Source: Agrypnia vestita | Lineage: Eukaryota; Arthropoda; Insecta; Trichoptera; Phryganeidae | Reading direction: 5' to 3' | Length of the DNA stretch: 64,000 bases | Assembly (NCBI GenBank): GCA_016648135.1 | Contig: JADDOH010002317.1 | Location: 1 to 64,000 of the forward strand | Shown here: piece after piece, positions 53,401 through 58,894 of the stretch | Position numbering within the stretch: position 1 is the first letter of the stretch | Layout of the letters: every line of letters starts with the position of its first letter | Made by a program: the position numbers and the translations under genes | Notes under the pieces: generated by a model | The model's database searches: none | Told to the model about the DNA's origin: nothing | The model's input: only the letters and a program-made list of their open reading frames with translations

Positions 53401-55275
53401 ATACACTTAAATGCAAAAATACATGTTACTAGAGCGTGCCGAAGACACTTGTAATTGGGATAATGGGCATAGTCTTCACTATAATGTTTATTATCTGAGT
53501 GTCATGTACCTATTATCCTGTTTAGTGTCTCTAATAAATAAAAAATAAATAAAAAAGATACTCATATATATCCTTCTGTAAATATATTTCAAGAATTTGA
53601 TGTACCACTAACTAACTAACTAACTAACTATCACGCCTTTTCCCCGTGGGGGTAGGCAGAGAGGATAGAGCGCCATACTCTTCTGTCCTGAGATACAACT
53701 TTCGCTTCATCCACATTCATACATGTTCGCATGCAAGCTCGACGGTTGTTGAGGCTTCTCACAGGACCATCTTCCAGTATCTGGTTAATCTGGTCATGCC
53801 ACGTCTTCCGTGGTCGCCCTCTCTTTCTGGCGCCGCCAACACTTGCATTATATATATTTCTTACCATTCTTCCCTCATTTATTCGCTCAACATGCCCAAA
53901 CCACCTGAGTGACCCTATTTTTATTCTATATATTATGCTATGATCAGCTTTACATTCATTCCTAATATCTTCATTCTTTACCCTATCATACATGGACCAC
54001 CACTCACAAAAATATACAAAATTAACTCCCTATGCCAATTTTTTTTTTATAAATAAATCCCACTCCTTAGACTGTACAAGTTATAGACATAGAACAAAGG
54101 GACAAATGAAGATACCAACTTTAAGAACCACCATGGCACAACATCACTATACATACTCATACTCGGGAGTTAAATGGTACAATACATTGTTGTCGCAAAA
54201 CAAATTTCAAGAAAGAGACATTCCAAAATACGAACATTAAGAAAGAAGTCAAATCCTTGATTTTGGACAAAGTATTGTAACATTGTCCACATGTCTCAAA
54301 TGGTTTCTGTATAATAAAAATTACTACTTCTAAATGGTTTCTGCTTTTGAACTTTTTTTGGCTTAAATCTCCTCCCATAAGCATTAGCAATTGGATCATA
54401 TTATAGGGAGTATAATGACTTGTAATAACATTAATTTAATTTATTATAAAAAAGTAACCCATAAAAACCAAGTTTTTACTATACTCCCTTTCTTTGTAAA
54501 ATATAACAATAATTAAAGACGAATTAAAACGTATAACATAACACTAAACTTACAGGATTTTTTTTTTTTTCACACGAAGCAAACACATTGTGGTGAGACA
54601 TAATATATTAAAATAAAATAACTTTTTGTTTTAACGGTTAATATCTGAACCCTGATGAAGACTCGGTTGTGAGTCGAAACTAGTTGGTTTAAACTTAATA
54701 AAGTGGTGTTAAACAAAAAGTTATTTTATTTAAAGATAATATATTTCTAAAATGTCAGATGTTTTGAGATGTCAAGATGGAATCTCGGGAACTGTTTTGA
54801 TTTATTGTTTCACCTGAATTTTCTATTTCAGTTTGCAAAGTTTCCGTTTTGAACAAGAGCGTCTCTATTCTATGACAAGAGCATGCCAATAATAAGCATG
54901 TGTGTTTGATTGTTAGCTTTGGGCATAATAAATAAATTAAAATAAGCGTGCTAATAAGAGGCAAGTGAGTACAGTTGTTAGAGCGTGCTAGTTTTGAGCA
55001 TACTAATAAGGGGCAAGTGAGTACAGAGTACAATGAGCATGCTCAAAAATAAGCATGTGTATCTGTACCTTCAAACTGTAAAACAACGTGTTTAATATTT
55101 GGATGCTGCATGGTTTATGTTAAAAAACGATAACAAATGTATGCAAAGAAAGCGTATAAAAGCATGTCTTCATTTTTACTTTATTTACTTGTTAATTCGT
55201 TTATTTGTAATTTCAGGTCTTCTGATAGAACCGGGATCTTTCATCTCCCCGCCATTCAACTCGACTTCTATTTAA
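26385..55275 (+). CDS. Concentrative nucleoside transporter (SLC28/CNT), 13 coding exons
   Basis: Sodium- or proton-coupled plasma-membrane nucleoside importer. Coding exons: 26385-26426, 27963-28010 (or its duplicate 29040-29087), 31426-31651, 33121-33295, 36735-36996, 39670-39759, 42463-42624, 44579-44672, 46920-47079, 49103-49314, 51444-51559, 52688-52868, 55217-55275. Every junction is AG/GT and keeps the frame; the sum is 1827 nt, 608 residues plus TAA. Metazoan CNTs are about 600-700 residues, so it looks complete. Seen: charged N-terminus, first membrane segment near residues 78-102, the VLPVIFFFS helix (about 282-290), substrate loop G334-M335-S336-E337, [10 protein letters not shown] helix, N511-E512-F-V-A-Y, and GFTN545PSS548. 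From family knowledge, the loop Glu, the NEFVAY Glu and the Asn/Ser of the last motif line the nucleoside and cation site; all are kept. The tail after the core is short and ends NSTSI. Family certain; orthologue and substrate not. Confidence 0.95.
26495..26660 (+). repeat. Short interspersed repeat, copy 1
   Basis: The segment tctgtctgatgaatgagagt ... gcgagaggcgccattttgt recurs at 30945-31050, where it interrupts an RTE fragment. Non-coding MITE-like unit in CNT intron 1. Confidence 0.7.
27241..27316 (-). repeat. tRNA-like sequence (SINE head or tRNA pseudogene)
   Basis: The minus strand shows a D-arm GTCT...AGAC, a B-box GGTTCGAACC and a plausible spacing, but the acceptor stem does not pair and the anticodon arm is poor. 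Not a functional tRNA. Confidence 0.45.
27540..27806 (-). promoter_or_regulatory. Heat-shock-type promoter-like segment, antisense to CNT
   Basis: Minus strand: TATATAAG (27743-27736), initiator TCAGT with A at 27710, E-box CACGTG (27734-27729), and upstream a GAACATTC dyad (27792-27799) of heat-shock-element form. An A-rich leader follows, with a 20-codon ORF (start ATGGGCGAA). It resembles insect hsp promoters in layout but may be a retroelement promoter. Lies in CNT intron 1. Confidence 0.35.
27963..28010 (+). CDS. CNT coding exon 2 (copy A, 48 bp)
   Basis: Acceptor ctttcag, donor gtgagc, 16 codons in phase 0: [16 protein letters not shown], part of the cytosolic N-terminal tail. A near-identical exon lies 1077 bp downstream. 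Because both are 48 bp and phase 0, either, both or neither can be spliced in without shifting frame. Confidence 0.85.
28170..29030 (-). mobile_element. CR1/jockey-like LINE 3' fragment
   Basis: Minus frame pieces: [32 protein letters not shown], then [21 protein letters not shown] is the RT thumb-region motif of these LINEs. It separates the two copies of CNT exon 2. Confidence 0.7.
29040..29087 (+). CDS. CNT coding exon 2 (copy B, duplicated 48 bp)
   Basis: Acceptor atttcag, donor gtgagc, 16 codons: [16 protein letters not shown]. It differs from copy A at three residues. About 100 bp of flanking intron after the donor is duplicated too, so this is a tandem genomic duplication, later split by a LINE fragment at about 28170-29030. 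Splice sites and frame are intact. It may be mutually exclusive with copy A or a cassette exon. Confidence 0.75.
29228..29800 (-). mobile_element. Jockey/CR1-like LINE 3' end (family J2), broken
   Basis: Starts with a (TTTA)n run and the word aacgccctta shared with 37001-37745 and 56026-56745. The minus-strand C-terminus (ADIFADN-like) is seen, then an insertion at about 29597-29695, then more J2 sequence to about 29775. Confidence 0.7.
29785..30165 (+). mobile_element. tRNA-derived SINE (family S1)
   Basis: Contains a tRNA-like head at 30007-30080 with a 7-bp acceptor stem (two G-T), D-arm GCTT/GAGC and T-arm CTGGG/CCCAG with TTCGAAT, but an anticodon arm that cannot fold. Flanked by aaccaaattaat / attaatttggtttt inverted ends. 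Other copies: 31720-31965 (decayed), 40090-40635 and 58490-58790 (minus). Confidence 0.75.
30660..31130 (-). mobile_element. RTE-like LINE 3' end, interrupted
   Basis: The (TTAC)n tail at 30664-30685 is followed on the minus strand by the protein piece seen intact at 53993-53631 (GRPRKTW region). A short repeat (about 30945-31050, same as 26495-26660) splits it. Confidence 0.75.
31426..31651 (+). CDS. CNT coding exon 3
   Basis: Acceptor attacag, donor gtacgt, ends in phase 1. It encodes a basic/acidic cytosolic stretch ([11 protein letters not shown], then [14 protein letters not shown]), then a Ser-rich linker and the first hydrophobic helix ([20 protein letters not shown]). Confidence 0.9.
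31720..31965 (+). mobile_element. Decayed S1 SINE copy
   Basis: ctaccgtattacaaaaaagt and aaggtcgatatatattgacg match the S1 flanks at 29.9 and 40.4 kb; the tRNA-like head at about 31830-31895 has lost its A-box. Confidence 0.55.
32102..32220 (+). promoter_or_regulatory. Cluster of heat-shock-element-like modules in CNT intron 3
   Basis: Three runs of contiguous 5-bp nGAAn/nTTCn modules. 32102-32121: CGAAT TCTCT CGAAC ATTCC. 32143-32172: GGAAT ACTTT GGAAT CGTCT AGAAC GCTCC (six modules, three with one mismatch). 32201-32220: TTTCT CGAAA AATCT CGAAG. This phasing is the binding pattern of trimeric heat-shock factor. No TATA box or transcript recognised beside it. Confidence 0.45.
32305..32500. 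repeat. Small inverted-repeat element
   Basis: ccacaaagtagacctctttg ... at 32308 pairs with the complement at about 32425-32500 (taattcgattgtctttctta and aaattgtgg). The centre has a hairpin of tgtgttggtgttta with tataaacatcaacaca. Confidence 0.6.
32515..32850 (-). repeat. Interspersed repeat family U
   Basis: Relatives at 44130-44480 (+) and 52040-52330 (+), all in CNT introns. Shared words: gctccaaaggcgtagaat, gacaatg, agactgacatg and a ccgtc...gacgg hairpin before ggaaaagc. Non-coding; class unknown. Confidence 0.7.
33121..33295 (+). CDS. CNT coding exon 4
   Basis: Acceptor attccag, donor gtgagt, ends in phase 2 within a Trp codon. It encodes an acidic loop ([11 protein letters not shown]), a hydrophobic helix ([19 protein letters not shown]) and the basic segment leading to YARVWMMW. 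Confidence 0.9.
33440..34125 (-). repeat. Penelope-like repeat block with hammerhead
   Basis: Minus-strand relative of 43420-43880. Contains the hammerhead motif at 33962-34003 and a non-hammerhead part (33440-33830) with the word ggagacgaaaaccgctt in both copies. No reverse transcriptase or GIY-YIG ORF is present. Confidence 0.5.
33962..34003 (-). ncRNA. Hammerhead ribozyme motif, weak stem I
   Basis: Minus strand: CTGACGA (33999-33993), stem II GAGACG/CGTTTC with loop GGTA (33991-33976), GAAA (33975-33972), stem III ACCGGT (33972-33967), triplet GTA. The first two stem I pairs are mismatched. It lies in a longer repeat (33440-34125) that has a + strand relative at 43420-43880. CNT intron 4. 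Confidence 0.5.
34126..35073. other. Intron 4 DNA, no gene recognised
   Basis: AT-rich, ending in a LINE-tail-like stretch near 34800-34850 (gtgaaataaatctatcaatc). Nothing else supported. Confidence 0.45.
35074..35831 (+). mobile_element. TTAA-flanked MITE (family F3, copy B)
   Basis: TTAA flanks on both sides (35074-35077 and 35828-35831) and inverted ends gccatgtattcactagg / cctagtgagtacatggc. About 750 bp. The long ORF across it has no counterpart in copies A and C, so it is not a gene. CNT intron 4. Confidence 0.85.
35860..36700. other. Unassigned repeat-like DNA upstream of exon 5
   Basis: 35876-36060 matches fragments near 893-950 and 14464. The word gcgaatgcggttacaa occurs at about 35870 and again at about 36558. 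ORFs on both strands at 36175-36531 and 36308-36697 overlap and show no domain. No gene supported. Confidence 0.4.
36735..36996 (+). CDS. CNT coding exon 5
   Basis: Acceptor cttccag, donor gtacat, ends in phase 0. It encodes two membrane helices and the family signature [18 protein letters not shown], which corresponds to the conserved WG-x-x-LQF-x-x-G motif of CNT proteins. Confidence 0.95.
37001..37745 (-). mobile_element. Jockey/CR1-like LINE 3' end (family J2)
   Basis: The minus frame 37592-37233 reads [40 protein letters not shown] and [16 protein letters not shown]; upstream [19 protein letters not shown] and AIERVQKKF. (TTTA)n tail at 37002-37026. 56026-56745 is nearly identical. Confidence 0.9.
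37930..38055. repeat. Tail-to-tail pair of hammerhead-bearing repeats
   Basis: A minus-strand CTGAAGA (37970-37964) and the + strand motif at 38007-38048 face each other across a palindromic centre (gggtgttatatgtatg / catatatcaccc). Confidence 0.55.
38007..38048 (+). ncRNA. Hammerhead ribozyme motif, G12 mutated
   Basis: CTGATGA at 38012-38018, stem II GAAA/TTTC (38021-38024 with 38029-38032, plus one G-T), stem III ACATGT (38037-38042), triplet GTA with H17 at 38043, stem I GGTGA/TCACC (38044-38048 with 38011-38007). The GAAA box reads TAAA: the catalytic G12 (38034) is T, so it is probably inactive. An inverted half-copy precedes it at about 37955-37990. Confidence 0.55.
38237..38279 (+). 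ncRNA. Hammerhead ribozyme motif, imperfect stem II
   Basis: CTGACGA at 38242-38248, GAAA at 38265-38268, stem III ACATGT (38268-38273), triplet GTT with H17 at 38274, and stem I GATAT with GTATC (38275-38279 with 38241-38237). Stem II (38249-38264) pairs as AGGG/CTCT and then mismatches. CNT intron 5. Confidence 0.6.
38330..38615. repeat. Fold-back element F2, truncated copy
   Basis: Left end cagaatattttgagcatgtc, arms with gtctcacacagacgaaactg, ggacttacgacctatcgtac and its complement; the right arm stops at about 38615. Confidence 0.75.
39210..39275 (+). repeat. Interstitial TTAGG telomere-type array
   Basis: About a dozen TTAGG units with a few variants. TTAGG is the ancestral insect telomere repeat. 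It sits in CNT intron 5 beside a decayed family 2 repeat that appears twice (39280-39420 and 39420-39600). Confidence 0.85.
39280..39600. repeat. Two copies of a decayed family 2 repeat
   Basis: tttctttacatattttcagt at 39278 and 39419 each start a segment with ctgaac.gccgtgaaaa, a ggatattctgccgtgt block and tgacctctctggctga. Resembles the Penelope-like family 2 at 21571 and 9021. Confidence 0.5.
39670..39759 (+). CDS. CNT coding exon 6
   Basis: Acceptor tttttcag, donor gtaaga, 30 codons in phase 0. It contains the GSTFVFGD motif that matches the conserved G-S-x-FVFG segment of CNTs and ends in FAFA before the VLP helix of exon 7. Confidence 0.93.
40090..40635 (+). mobile_element. tRNA-derived SINE S1 with inverted partner
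   Basis: tRNA-like head at 40481-40554 (T-arm CCGGG/CCCGG with TTCGAAT), preceded by an inverted partial copy at 40090-40290. Anticodon arm cannot fold. CNT intron 6. Confidence 0.75.
41020..41060 (+). ncRNA. Type I hammerhead ribozyme motif
   Basis: CTGAAGA at 41024-41030, stem II GATGC/GCATC (41032-41036 with 41042-41046), GAAA at 41047-41050, self-complementary stem III AACGTT (41050-41055), triplet TTT with H17 at 41056, and stem I TAAT/ATTA (41057-41060 with 41023-41020). Core intact, stem I short. CNT intron 6. Confidence 0.65.
41500..42400 (-). mobile_element. CR1-like LINE 3' fragment
   Basis: The minus frame includes [32 protein letters not shown] and, after a break, a C-terminal block whose + strand relative is at 53996-54430. 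(TTTA)n tail at 41503-41525. Confidence 0.65.
42463..42624 (+). CDS. CNT coding exon 7 (substrate-loop exon)
   Basis: Acceptor tctcccag, donor gtgact, 54 codons in phase 0. It contains [17 protein letters not shown] and the HP1 segment ending N-T-F-L-G-M. In human CNTs this position reads Ser-Gln (CNT1), Gly-Met (CNT2) or Gly-Gln (CNT3); here it is Gly-Met. Confidence 0.95.
42885..43370 (+). mobile_element. TA-type MITE with transposase N-terminal remnant (copy 1)
   Basis: Ends with complementary blocks taaattagcgtgcg / cgcacgccaattta. Inside, ATG at 43047 opens a 51-codon frame with [20 protein letters not shown] and [15 protein letters not shown], the look of the N-terminal helix-turn-helix of an IS630/Tc1-mariner-like transposase. 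It stops at TAG (43199-43201). Copy 2 is at 48118-48570. Confidence 0.6.
43420..43880 (+). repeat. Penelope-like repeat block
   Basis: Relative of 34125-33440 (minus). Contains CTGACGA at about 43547, but the rest of the hammerhead (stem II second strand and GAAA) is missing. Confidence 0.5.
44130..44480 (+). repeat. Interspersed repeat family U
   Basis: Same words as 32515-32850 (gctccaaaggcgtagaat, agactgacatgcccg). It ends about 100 bp before CNT exon 8. The ORFs here are repeat-derived. Confidence 0.7.
44579..44672 (+). CDS. CNT coding exon 8
   Basis: Acceptor tccctcag, donor gtaggt, ends in phase 1. [20 protein letters not shown] matches the CNT block T-E-A-PLLI-R-PY-x-A-D-x-T-x-SE-x-H and supplies the catalytic-site Glu (E337). 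Confidence 0.95.
44785..45165 (+). mobile_element. RTE-like LINE 3' end (family R3)
   Basis: The + frame gives [20 protein letters not shown] and [16 protein letters not shown], then after a stop the same block as 24659-24890. CNT intron 8. Confidence 0.82.
45170..46020. other. Intron 8 DNA, nothing recognised
   Basis: AT-rich without ORF or recognised repeat. Confidence 0.45.
46023..46773 (+). mobile_element. TTAA-flanked MITE (family F3, copy C), split by a LINE tail
   Basis: Left end TTAAGCCATGTATTCACTAG; right end atacgtggc followed by TTTC. A J1 LINE 3'UTR (about 46145-46295, with (TATG)n and aattgaattgaattg tail) is inserted within it at catatca / atatcac. CNT intron 8. Confidence 0.8.
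46920..47079 (+). CDS. CNT coding exon 9
   Basis: Acceptor tctacag, donor gtactc, ends in phase 2. It contains [26 protein letters not shown] and the cytosolic linker [13 protein letters not shown]. Two positions tied to base selectivity in human CNT1 (Ser-Leu) read His-Leu here. Confidence 0.95.
47240..47285 (-). ncRNA. Hammerhead-like motif, H17 = G
   Basis: Minus strand: CTGAAGA (47278-47272), stem II GGAAAC/GTTTCC with loop GGAT (47270-47255), GAAA (47254-47251), stem III ACAC-GTA-GTGT. The cleavage triplet is GTG rather than NUH and stem I does not pair, so it looks decayed. CNT intron 9. Confidence 0.45.
48028..49085 (-). repeat. F1 repeat split by a TA-type MITE
   Basis: F1 sequence at 48028-48117 and 48571-49085 is continuous when 48118-48570 is removed; compare the uninterrupted copy 62845-63393. 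Flanks read TATA on both sides of the insert. CNT intron 9. Confidence 0.8.
48118..48570 (+). mobile_element. TA-type MITE (copy 2) inserted in F1
   Basis: Same as 42885-43370. Internal ATG at 48280 is followed early by a TAA stop. TIR blocks acttggcgtgcgg and cgcacgccaagtta. Confidence 0.75.
49103..49314 (+). CDS. CNT coding exon 10
   Basis: Acceptor cttccag, donor gtaagt, ends in phase 1. [16 protein letters not shown], then two hydrophobic helices with the GWLG and [20 protein letters not shown] segments, equivalent to the GLSFQ-x-I-x-x-x-x-x-P block of CNTs. Confidence 0.95.
49330..50480. other. Intron 10 DNA, unassigned
   Basis: GC-rich patches at 49360-49510 and 50030-50120 among AT-rich DNA; no ORF or repeat family recognised. 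Confidence 0.4.
50930..51345 (+). promoter_or_regulatory. Possible solo LTR with TATA, initiator and poly(A) signal
   Basis: TATAAGAA at 51081-51088, initiator-like TCACTC with A at 51115, and AATAAA at 51272. TATA, start and AATAAA within 200 bp is the layout of an LTR R region. No coding retroelement sequence flanks it. CNT intron 10. Confidence 0.35.
51444..51559 (+). CDS. CNT coding exon 11
   Basis: Acceptor tttccag, donor gtaagt, ends in phase 0. [16 protein letters not shown] is followed by NEFVAYK. The Glu (E512) is the conserved HP2-region residue of the nucleoside/cation site. Confidence 0.95.
51610..51770 (+). repeat. Repeat family F6, copy in intron 11
   Basis: actcgacccaattctgtgct and ttgtgataatatagctgagt match the two tandem copies in intron 12 (52869-53318). 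Confidence 0.75.
52040..52470 (+). repeat. Interspersed repeat family U
   Basis: cgacggaaaagctccaaagg and agactgacatgtccacatag match copies at 32.5 and 44.1 kb. The following segment to about 52620 shares cataatcaaggcaggaatat with 8490-8540. Confidence 0.7.
52688..52868 (+). CDS. CNT coding exon 12
   Basis: Acceptor ggttccag, donor gtaact, ends in phase 1. [19 protein letters not shown] carries the Asn/Ser of the binding motif (N545, S548), followed by the [15 protein letters not shown] segment and the last helix ending in ACVAG. It is the most GC-rich exon of the gene. Confidence 0.95.
52869..53318 (+). repeat. Tandem duplication of about 222 bp at the exon 12 donor
   Basis: taactacctctggttcacac occurs at 52870 and 53092, and each copy runs through actcgacccaattccgtg to gatgacctgaacctatag. 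In the second copy the donor gtaact reads ataact, so it is not a second splice site. Confidence 0.85.
53330..53560 (+). mobile_element. LINE-type 3'UTR fragment
   Basis: Nearly identical, in inverse orientation, to 62470-62690 (atgggcatagtcttcactat, agagcgtgccgaagacac). Ends in an (AATAAA)-like tail near 53533-53555. Confidence 0.6.
53600..53993 (-). mobile_element. RTE-like LINE 3' end, open C-terminal frame
   Basis: The minus frame 53993-53631 is open: [58 protein letters not shown], ending YPHGEKA, then a (TTAG)n tail. Relatives: 9370-9740, 30660-31130, 60350-60480 (+) and 60800-61074. Confidence 0.9.
53996..54430 (+). mobile_element. CR1-like LINE 3' fragment
   Basis: The + frame gives [20 protein letters not shown] and [13 protein letters not shown]; its complement occurs at 41950-42060. 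Starts directly against the RTE fragment. Confidence 0.65.
54447..54760 (-). repeat. F1 repeat split by a hammerhead-bearing repeat
   Basis: F1 sequence at 54447-54557 and 54743-54775 is separated by a 54558-54742 insert. The insert starts with an inverted tail (gaagcaaacacattgtggtg), holds the hammerhead at 54646-54691, and ends with part of the same tail in direct orientation. Confidence 0.75.
54646..54691 (+). ncRNA. Type I hammerhead ribozyme motif (best copy)
   Basis: CTGATGA at 54652-54658. Stem II GACTC/GAGTC (54660-54664 with 54671-54675), six-base loop. GAAA at 54676-54679. Stem III is the self-complementary ACTAGT at 54679-54684. Cleavage triplet GTT with H17 = T at 54685. Stem I: 54686-54691 pairs with 54651-54646 (GGTTTA with TGAACC, one G-T). 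All three stems and the core are intact. The tail carries AATAAA and a GTGGTG block seen in related copies. It sits inside a repeat that interrupts another repeat in CNT intron 12. Confidence 0.75.
54770..55080 (+). repeat. GCATGC-rich repeat (family F4)
   Basis: Many gcatgc/agcatg words in alternating orientation, starting at ggaatctcgggaactg and ending gtgtatctgtacctt. Closely related to 61560-61825. It lies in CNT intron 12, ending about 140 bp before exon 13. Confidence 0.75.
55217..55275 (+). CDS. CNT terminal coding exon 13
   Basis: Acceptor aatttcag completes the Gly codon of exon 12 and encodes [19 protein letters not shown], then TAA at 55273-55275. Candidate poly(A) signals follow: ATTAAA at 55405 and AATAAA at 55668. 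The tail is much shorter than in human CNTs, but the frame and splice fit are exact. Confidence 0.85.
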
Positions 55276-56025
55276 AAAAATTCAAAAGACAATTTTTAAA
55301 GTGCAAAACGGTGTTTATGAAAAGTGTGATTTCAATTATTAATAATTGAACGAAACAGTATTAAGAGAAGTGACAAGACATTGTAAATATTGTTATATAA
55401 TATTATTAAAGTGAATTTTTATCTAAGATCTTATCACTTGTTTTATTATCTTCCATCCACAAATCAACAGGCTGGACTTTCACTGCGAATGCATATTTCG
55501 GCATTTTTTTTACGAAAATGTGGATTTTTATTATTTATTTATATCAGAATGTGTATTCTACACTGCAAGTGCTATCGCTGCCAACGGCATTTTGTTTTAT
55601 AACGTCATTTATTGACACATTTCATACTTGGGAATTTTTATTTTTAAATAATAATTAAGGTGTTTTTAATAAAACACATAACTTTTAATTAGTGAGTAAA
55701 GCCTCAAAAAAAAGGAATATATAGAATATACTGTTTGAAATTATCTCTTTATATGAATAAAAAGCGTTTTAAAATCAGCAAAAAATATAAAAATTTATTG
55801 CAAATTCTAAACATTATAACTTTATTCATATTTAACATTTCATAATTATCTTTGTACGGATTCAAGATAATGAAGTAAACTTTATACGTATAAGAAAACA
55901 TATTATGCGTACATATAAATATTTATTAAAAGTTTGTCTCGCCTAGGTCACTAAAAACGCGGCCAAAAAATTTTTTGGCCGCGGCATTTTGATTAATGCT
56001 TATATTTTCTTAATTATTGTTAATA
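55276..56025. other. CNT 3'UTR region and flank
   Basis: AT-rich; possible poly(A) signals ATTAAA (55405) and AATAAA (55668). The ORF at 55390-55602 is probably chance. Confidence 0.5.
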
Positions 56026-56745
56026 ATTTATTTATTTATTTATTTAACGCCCTTATGGGCTTTTACAATATACAGAATAATTTTTTTTTTAAATAACATA
56101 AGACAGTTAAAATTAAAATACAGTTAAAAGTTACAATAATAATAGTTAAAAGTTAATAATAATAATAATAATAATAATACAGAAAAACATAAGAAAAACA
56201 TAAAAACATAAGATAAAATAATAATAAAGTTAAAGGTAAAAATAATAATAGGTAAAGGTAAAATAGAAAGATTTATTGTCCATTTCCATTTTGTTGGGAT
56301 GTAAACAATTGTATCAGCTTTGTCCTATAAACAGTTATACTATCAGCAAAAATGTCAGCCGCCTCTGCATGCTCATTCCCTAATGAGTGTAATCTGGGAA
56401 TTACAGAGTTTGCTAATGCATTAGTTCTGACATTTCCACTATAATAGAACAATGCACTGTGTCTTGATGACCTCGATGGGGCATACAAGTCGATCAGACT
56501 AATAATCTGGGGGCAATCAATCAAACTATTTACGATCCTATAAAGAAATATCAGGTCTGTTACAGTACGTCTCACAGACAAGTTTAAAAGTTGTAAATAA
56601 CTAAGGAGATATTCATAATTGATATCTTCCAAGCGTATATTTAATTTGTAATTAATAAATCTTAAAATTTTTTTTGGACTCGTTCAATTGCCGTTGAATG
56701 ATTAACATAGTGAGGAGACCAAATGATCGAGTTATATTCAATGTT
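56026..56745 (-). mobile_element. Jockey/CR1-like LINE 3' end (family J2)
   Basis: Nearly identical to 37001-37745, including the open frame 56632-56273 and the (TTTA)n tail, so both are recent copies. Confidence 0.9.
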
Positions 56746-56939
56746 CAGTTTATTACTTTTATGTAAGAACAAAGGTTCTATCTAAGATATTGCTCTGAAA
56801 AAAATTCATTCTAGAATATAAATATTAGAACTAATGAAGAAATGAATAATAAAAACTCACATTTTCGTAAACAAAAAAACGCTGAAATATGCATTAGCAG
56901 TGAATGTCCAGCCTTAACGAATTATTTAAAAGAAATTTA

Positions 56940-57228
56940 TCTAATAATGTATATTACAGATATCTCACAAAGACGAAACTGTATTTCTTATGGGAAAGTA
57001 GGTATAGAAGTCATTTGGGTGTACATAGGACTTATGACCTATCTTATGGTTGGTTGGCTTAAGTGATCACTTTACACAATGTAGCATTCGCCTGACTTCT
57101 ATACCTACTTTCCCATACAGTTTCGTCTCTGTGAGATGTCTATAATATACATTAATTGATTAATAATGTCTCTGTGACATAAATCCAGCACTGTTCTGAA
57201 AGATTTGAACAAACTCAAAAATATTCTG
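56940..57228. repeat. Fold-back element F2 (copy 3)
   Basis: Arms with tctcacaaagacgaaactgt and its complement; the right arm extends to ctgaaagatttgaacaaactc, matching the left flank of the 7.5 kb copy. Confidence 0.75.
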
Positions 57229-57735
57229 AAATTTATCTGTATTGAACAAGACTAGCATAGTCTAGCAAGTAAGATGGACAATGTATGTAAGGGAAGTGAC
57301 CTTATTATAAATGTTAACAAGAGAAAAATGGTGGTATTCGAGAAGAAGGAAACTAAGTATTATTTATTTATTTATAAAATCCTTGTTATACCTACAATGT
57401 ATTTTATACATAAACATGAGGATCATTATAATATATATCATTTTATTCACAATATTATTTATTTAAATACGCATATTTTAATTATATTTTGTGGTTTGTT
57501 ACTACTCAACTAGGCGTAGCCTGTGCTAGAGTAGCTAATTGTATATCTTTTATTTGTGATGGTATGTCAATACTAGAACAAGTTTGTAGAAGTTCAATAA
57601 TGAATATATCTGTAGGGGGAAGAAAAAATATATAATGTTCGTGAAACAAAGTGTGTAGAAAGAATATAAATCTAGTAAAACAAACAAAGTATGAAGTAGT
57701 ATAAATCTAGTAAAACAAAATATAAATTAACTGGT
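57229..57735. other. No gene recognised
   Basis: AT-rich; the 79-codon ORF at 57274 is low-complexity and unrecognised. Confidence 0.45.
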
Positions 57736-57739
57736 AACT

Positions 57740-58215
57740 TAGGGTTGTTTGATGTAGAAAAAATTTACATAATAAGTTTTTTATCATCAGTTAAGAAATC
57801 TTATTTAAAGTAATATTAACAAATATCTAAACAATTTTTTTTCTGCCTTTTAATTGTAGCCAGTTTCTGATTTTTAATAAAATTTTTGATTTCGGATAGG
57901 TTTTTTATTATTGAGATTTCTTTATTTATATTATTATATAATTTAGGTGCTAAGTAAGCGTACTTGTTTTGTCTGTGTGTTGTCTTTGGTCTCGATATTT
58001 CGCCTAGGTCGAGTGTTCTGTGTCTAGTATTATTATGATATTTTTGGTTGAGGGTAGATGTGAGAACATCGTCTTTAATATACAAGTAGATGAGTTTGTG
58101 TATTTTGGAAGTATGTTGGAGAGGGACGGTTGAGAAAGATATAGAGAGGAGGTTGATTGCAGGGTACAAAGTGAATGGTGCTTTAAATGCAATAACTTCT
58201 AATGGAAACTTGTCA
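57740..58215 (-). mobile_element. CR1-like LINE C-terminal fragment
   Basis: The minus frame includes LIYLYIKDDVLTSTLNQKYH, then LGEISRPKTTHRQNKYAYLA and PKLYNNINKEI, the C-terminal tail pattern of CR1/jockey RTs. Confidence 0.65.
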
Positions 58216-58489
58216 GAATAGCGGTACACTGGGACATACTGACACCAACGATGAAGTGTGGAAGTGTGGCATGGAGCTAGAAGAAGGAGTACGAAAGTGG
58301 AATGAATGCAGTGGAAACGAGATCACTTTGGCGCATGCGTGATAAATCCATTCGTGATAGAGTAAAGAAAAAATGTAAACCTAATGTTATAGGTCGACCA
58401 CAATCATAAGTCATTTGTCCGGTAAGAAGAAAGTGGGGGAAAGTTGCCTGGCAAGCCCGTATTATAAGGCTCAATATGATATTCCAAAT

Positions 58490-58790
58490 AAATATATATT
58501 TTTTAAAACCAAATTAATTAATCAATTAGAAAGACATACAGAAAAATCTAGTTCACGAAAAAATATTAGGTTACTACTGGGATTCGAACCCAGGTCACAT
58601 CCTTTCCGGGGCCGGTGCTCTGGCCGCTAAGCTATAGCAACCCTAATATTTTTTTAGTATTAGTAACCTATTATTTTTTGGTGAACTAGATTTTTCTGTA
58701 TGTCTTTCTAATTGATTAATTAATTTGGTTTTTATAAAATTTCACAGAACTTTGTTCTGAAAAATTACATCACAAATGTGAATGTGTTCT
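58490..58790 (-). mobile_element. tRNA-derived SINE S1 (minus copy)
   Basis: tRNA-like head at 58569-58642 on the minus strand (B-box GGGTTCGAATCCC), flanked by inverted ends aaaaccaaattaattaatca / attaattaatttggtttt. Confidence 0.75.
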
Positions 58791-58894
58791 TGATTATATA
58801 TATATTTTTTTTAGTTTAAAAAAGGTTACTTACTTACTATAAAAACTTATTTTGTGTTCATTTTTTGCATCGTAACAACACACGTATTTTTTGC

